Origin: Paludibacteraceae bacterium
Lineage (GTDB): Bacteria; Bacteroidota; Bacteroidia; Bacteroidales; Paludibacteraceae
Reading direction: 5' to 3'
Length of the DNA: 9,554 bases
NCBI GenBank assembly: GCA_017648235.1
Contig: JAGCIZ010000294.1
Coordinates: 1 to 9,554, forward strand
Position numbers and translations under genes: made by a program. Below the pieces are notes generated by a model. It made no database searches. It had not been told where the DNA came from and saw only the letters and a list, made by a program, of their open reading frames with translations. Positions 7,038 to 9,554 of this stretch are shown here, in pieces. How positions within the stretch are numbered: position 1 is the first letter of the stretch; every line of letters begins with the position of its first letter.

Positions 7038-7061
7038 AATATTTTTGTCAAACTAAATATC

Positions 7062-7103
7062 AAAAAAAAAAATTGGGTATGCCATCAAAATACACACCCA
7101 ATT
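7062..7103 (-). terminator. dnaK terminator
   Basis: On the minus strand AATTGGGTGTG (7103-7093) pairs with CATACCCAATT (7081-7071), an 11-bp stem with one G-U pair and an 11-base loop. Nine T follow. It starts about 22 bases after the dnaK stop and insulates dnaA from dnaK transcription. Confidence 0.9.
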
Positions 7104-7125
7104 CCATTATCAATTCTTATCTATT

Positions 7126-9036
7126 TTACTTTACTTCCTCAAAATCTGCATCTTGAACATTGTCATTTGAATTTTGTGATCCGCAGCCACCTGCATTACA
7201 ATCAGGCCCAGGTTGAGCTCCTCCTTGTGCATTTGCTGCATTGTACATATCTTGGCTAGCAGCGTGGAAAGCAGTGTTCAACTCATTCATTGCTACGTCA
7301 ATTGCTGCAATATCTTGAGACTTATGAGCATCTTTAAGTTTTCCAAGAGCAGCTTCGATAGGAGCTTTTTTGTCAGCAGGAAGTTTGTCGCCCAACTCAT
7401 TCAATTGTTTTTCTGTTTGGAAAATCATACTATCTGCTTGATTCAACTTATCGATGCGTTCTTTCTCTTTCTTATCTGCTTCTGCATTTGCTTCTGCTTC
7501 TGCCTTCATACGTTTGATTTCTTCGTCAGAAAGGCCAGAAGAAGCTTCGATACGGATAGATTGCTCTTTACCTGTTGCTTTATCTTTTGCCGATACTTTT
7601 AGAATACCATTCGCATCAATATCAAATGTCACTTCGATTTGAGGCACTCCACGAGGAGCTGCTGGTATACCATCGAGATGGAAACGACCGATAGTTTTGT
7701 TTTGTGCAGCCATTGGACGTTCACCTTGCAACACATGAATTTCTACTGAAGGCTGGTTGTCTGCAGCAGTAGAGAACGTTTCACTCTTCTTGGTTGGAAT
7801 GGTCGTATTTGATTCAATCAAACGAGTCATTACACCACCAAGAGTTTCGATTCCTAATGACAGTGGAGTTACATCGAGCAAAAGAACATCTTTCACTTCT
7901 CCAGTAAGTACACCGCCCTGAATAGCAGCACCAACTGCCACCACTTCGTCAGGATTTACACCTTTAGAAGGTGCTTTTCCAAAGAATTTTTCCACTGCAA
8001 CCTGAATAGCAGGAATACGAGTAGAACCTCCAACAAGAATCACTTCGTCGATGTCACTTGTAGTCAATCCTGCATTTTGCAAAGCAGTACGACATGGTGC
8101 AATTGTACGTTGTACTAAATCATCAACCAATTGCTCAAACTTAGCACGAGTAAGTGTACGAACTAGGTGACGTGGCATTCCATCAACTGGCATAATGTAA
8201 GGCAAGTTGATTTCAGTAGTAGTAGTATTTGAAAGTTCGATTTTAGCTTTCTCTGCAGCTTCTTTTAGGCGTTGAAGAGCCATTGGGTCTTTGCTCAAAT
8301 CGATACCGCTATTTTCATCTTTGAACTCTTGAACCAACCAATCGATAATTTTTTGGTCAAAGTCATCTCCTCCAAGATGAGTATCTCCATCAGTTGATTT
8401 TACTTCGAAAACACCATCGCCAAGCTCAAGTACCGATACGTCATGTGTACCACCACCACAGTCGAACACCACAATTTTCATATCCTTATTTGTCTTGTCC
8501 AAGCCATAAGCCAAAGCTGCTGCTGTTGGTTCGTTTACAATACGACGAACTGTAAGACCTGCAATTTCGCCAGCTTCTTTAGTTGCTTGACGTTGAGAGT
8601 CATTAAAGTAAGCAGGAACAGTGATAACCGCTTCAGTAACTTCTGTACCAAGATAATCTTCAGCTGTTTTTTTCATTTTTTGAAGAATGATTGCCGAAAT
8701 TTCTTGTGGAGTGTAAAGACGACCATCAATATCTACACGTGGAGTATTATTATCTCCCTTCACCACTTTGTAAGGAACTCGACCAACTTCGCTTGACAAT
8801 TGATCAAAAGACTCTCCCATAAAACGTTTGATAGAGAAGATGGTTTTTTGCGGATTCGTAATAGCCTGACGCTTAGCAGGATCACCCACTTTACGTTCTC
8901 CGCCATCAACAAAACCAATAACTGAAGGTGTTGTACGTTTGCCTTCGCTGTTAGAGATTACAACAGGTTCGTTGCCCTCCATTACGGCTACACACGAGTT
9001 TGTGGTACCCAAGTCAATTCCAATAATTTTTCCCAT
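7126..9036 (-). CDS. dnaK: Molecular chaperone DnaK (Hsp70)
   Basis: DnaK is the cytoplasmic Hsp70 chaperone; with DnaJ and GrpE it binds and refolds exposed hydrophobic segments using ATP. The 636-residue length is normal. The ATPase domain (1-380) shows IDLGTTNSCVAV (7-18), the phosphate-2 loop FDCGGGTHDVS (191-201) with Thr197 aligning with E. coli Thr199, and the adenosine motif EVILVGGSTRIP (331-342). The linker DVLLLDVTPLSLG (383-395) leads into the substrate-binding beta domain and a helical lid (about 500-605) rich in Lys, Glu and Ala. The tail ends in the usual DADFEEVK. Oddities are Cys193 and His198 in the phosphate loop, where E. coli has Leu and Phe, and two cysteines (613 and 618) in the Gly-rich tail. 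dnaJ and grpE are not adjacent. It is a single-gene unit with its own terminator. Confidence 0.99.
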   Translation of the reverse strand: MGKIIGIDLGTTNSCVAVMEGNEPVVISNSEGKRTTPSVIGFVDGGERKVGDPAKRQAITNPQKTIFSIKRFMGESFDQLSSEVGRVPYKVVKGDNNTPRVDIDGRLYTPQEISAIILQKMKKTAEDYLGTEVTEAVITVPAYFNDSQRQATKEAGEIAGLTVRRIVNEPTAAALAYGLDKTNKDMKIVVFDCGGGTHDVSVLELGDGVFEVKSTDGDTHLGGDDFDQKIIDWLVQEFKDENSGIDLSKDPMALQRLKEAAEKAKIELSNTTTTEINLPYIMPVDGMPRHLVRTLTRAKFEQLVDDLVQRTIAPCRTALQNAGLTTSDIDEVILVGGSTRIPAIQVAVEKFFGKAPSKGVNPDEVVAVGAAIQGGVLTGEVKDVLLLDVTPLSLGIETLGGVMTRLIESNTTIPTKKSETFSTAADNQPSVEIHVLQGERPMAAQNKTIGRFHLDGIPAAPRGVPQIEVTFDIDANGILKVSAKDKATGKEQSIRIEASSGLSDEEIKRMKAEAEANAEADKKEKERIDKLNQADSMIFQTEKQLNELGDKLPADKKAPIEAALGKLKDAHKSQDIAAIDVAMNELNTAFHAASQDMYNAANAQGGAQPGPDCNAGGCGSQNSNDNVQDADFEEVK

Positions 9037-9096
9037 AATTGTATCTATTTATTATATCGTTTCAAAAAAAATAATGTTTTTCCTCTCTTGCTTTAT

Positions 9097-9129
9097 CAAA
9101 TGGTATGCCACAAAAAAAATATGAGCAAA
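9097..9129 (-). promoter_or_regulatory. Candidate dnaK promoter
   Basis: On the minus strand TTTG (9129-9126) is followed after 20 bases by TACCATTTG (9105-9097), which resembles the -7 consensus TAnnTTTG with one extra base. The leader to the ATG would be about 55 bases. The match is imperfect. Confidence 0.35.
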
Positions 9130-9165
9130 AATTCTTTTTTTGACGGATTACATATCTTTACCTAA

Positions 9166-9200
9166 CCACAAATGGCACAAAAAAGCGACAATATGGCAGT
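9166..9200 (-). promoter_or_regulatory. Repeated TGCCAT motif upstream of dnaK
   Basis: On the minus strand ACTGCCATATTGTCGC (9200-9185) is followed by six T and then GTGCCATTTGTGG (9178-9166). TGCCAT occurs twice, 21 bp apart, each followed by a TTGT or TTTGT sequence. The first copy is an imperfect dyad, TGCCA-TAT-TGTCG. The block is more GC-rich than its surroundings and lies about 130-165 bases before the dnaK start. It may be an operator or an alternative-sigma promoter for heat-shock control. It is not the CIRCE element. Confidence 0.4.
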
Positions 9201-9219
9201 TTTTTTTTATATCTATTCA

Positions 9220-9249
9220 CAAAAAAAGAATGTGAAACTCACATTCTTT
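9220..9249 (-). terminator. Terminator of the HIRAN-domain gene
   Basis: AAAGAATGTGA (9225-9235) and TCACATTCTTT (9239-9249) form a perfect 11-bp stem with a three-base loop. Seven T follow on the minus strand. It lies about 20 bases after the minus-strand stop at 9268. Confidence 0.88.
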
Positions 9250-9267
9250 CTAAACAAACTCTTTATT

Positions 9268-9554
9268 CTAATACTTTCTTTTAATGTAAATATTTATTTG
9301 TACCTGATGTTCGGGGTGAGCTTCTTTATTTATGCGACAAACACGCACCTCAAAAACATCATCGTGCCCCATATCTAAAAATTGACTTATGCTCTCATTA
9401 TGCTCACGAGGGATGTAACCTAATTTCATATCATCAAAATAAATAGCTACTGCATCAGCATCGTACTTATTATCAAACTCTCGCTCTAGTTGAAGTTTTG
9501 TTCCAATTTCCATTTTATTCAAAGCCAAACAACCTTCCCAATAAGTAAATCCTG
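9268..9554 (-). CDS. HIRAN-domain protein, 5' end beyond the window
   Basis: The last 94 codons and stop are present. The open frame runs to the window edge without a stop and reads GFTYWEGC before the internal Leu codon, so the gene continues beyond base 9554. The visible sequence is one HIRAN domain: a GF-Y-x-EG start, then G-T-KLQLERE, FDNKYDADAVAIYF, LGYIPRE and a final strand with VCRINKE. HIRAN domains occur in helicases such as HLTF, where they bind single-stranded 3' DNA ends, and as small stand-alone bacterial proteins of unknown role. Here the domain sits at the C-terminus and nothing follows it, so a small stand-alone protein is likely, but the missing N-terminal part could hold another domain. 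A TTG at 9526-9528 and the ATG codon of Met6 counted from it are poor start choices because they would cut the first strand of the domain. Confidence 0.85.
   Translation of the reverse strand, partial: GFTYWEGCLALNKMEIGTKLQLEREFDNKYDADAVAIYFDDMKLGYIPREHNESISQFLDMGHDDVFEVRVCRINKEAHPEHQVQINIYIKRKY

Larger units (their letters stand above)
6730..7061. other. AT-rich region upstream of dnaA
   Basis: This 332-bp stretch lies between the dnaA start and the dnaK terminator and has no credible ORF. It contains the dnaA promoter candidate, one DnaA-box-like site, a 10-bp inverted repeat CTAATTAAAC (6846-6855) with GTTTAATTAG (6964-6973), a direct AAAAGTCT repeat and two small AT-rich hairpins. The low GC and DnaA-box-like site would fit a dnaA control region. 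A replication origin here is possible but not supported, because I see no cluster of boxes. Confidence 0.6.

Noticed and set aside
7454..7642. Plus-strand open frame opposite the DnaK lid region, rich in Ala/Ser
   Set aside because: It is the antisense image of the repetitive Lys-Glu-Ala lid codons of dnaK, a common source of false frames.
9173..9190. TGGCAC resembling the -24 element of a sigma-54 promoter (plus strand)
   Set aside because: The matching -12 TTGC is absent at the right spacing (AGCG is found), and no plus-strand gene follows.
9172..9378. Plus-strand open frame of 68 codons starting MAQKSDNMAVFF
   Set aside because: It runs through the dnaK upstream motif, a terminator hairpin and the end of the HIRAN gene. 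Composition follows the AT-rich DNA and no family resemblance is seen.

Overview
The window looks like chromosomal core DNA from a low-GC member of the Bacteroidota, most likely the order Bacteroidales. Three things point there: protein sequence style, start codons with no recognisable Shine-Dalgarno sequence, and several upstream boxes of the TAnnTTTG type, the -7 element read by the Bacteroidota primary sigma factor. I name no genus. No IS element, phage gene, CRISPR array or toxin system was seen.

Layout from left to right. Positions 1-142 form a perfect inverted repeat that runs to the window edge. Its core is the terminator of the first gene, and its right arm is the 3' end of that gene. 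Next, on the minus strand, come a polytopic membrane protein of DUF6057 type (99-1859) and sufB (1979-3406), separated by a terminator. A 338-bp divergent intergenic region follows, then a plus-strand unit: mlaE (3745-4485), mlaF (4500-5255) and tRNA-Arg(CCG) (5260-5331). This unit ends at a bidirectional terminator shared with the convergent dnaA (minus, 5395-6729). An AT-rich 332-bp region upstream of dnaA carries its promoter, a DnaA-box-like site and small repeats. Then come the dnaK terminator, dnaK (minus, 7126-9036), the dnaK upstream region with candidate regulatory motifs, a terminator, and the 3' part of a HIRAN-domain gene (minus) that runs off the right edge.

The genes are mostly independent single-gene units delimited by hairpin terminators: Fe-S cluster assembly (sufB), outer-membrane lipid trafficking (mlaE-mlaF), replication initiation (dnaA) and protein folding (dnaK). 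Their usual partners (sufCDS, an MCE/MlaD protein, dnaN, dnaJ/grpE) are not in the window. The only multi-gene unit is mlaE-mlaF with the tRNA placed four bases after the mlaF stop.

I did not find a convincing new biological system. The most striking object is the terminal perfect palindrome, which is more probably an assembly fold-back than biology. The most interesting regulatory candidate is the repeated TGCCAT motif upstream of dnaK.
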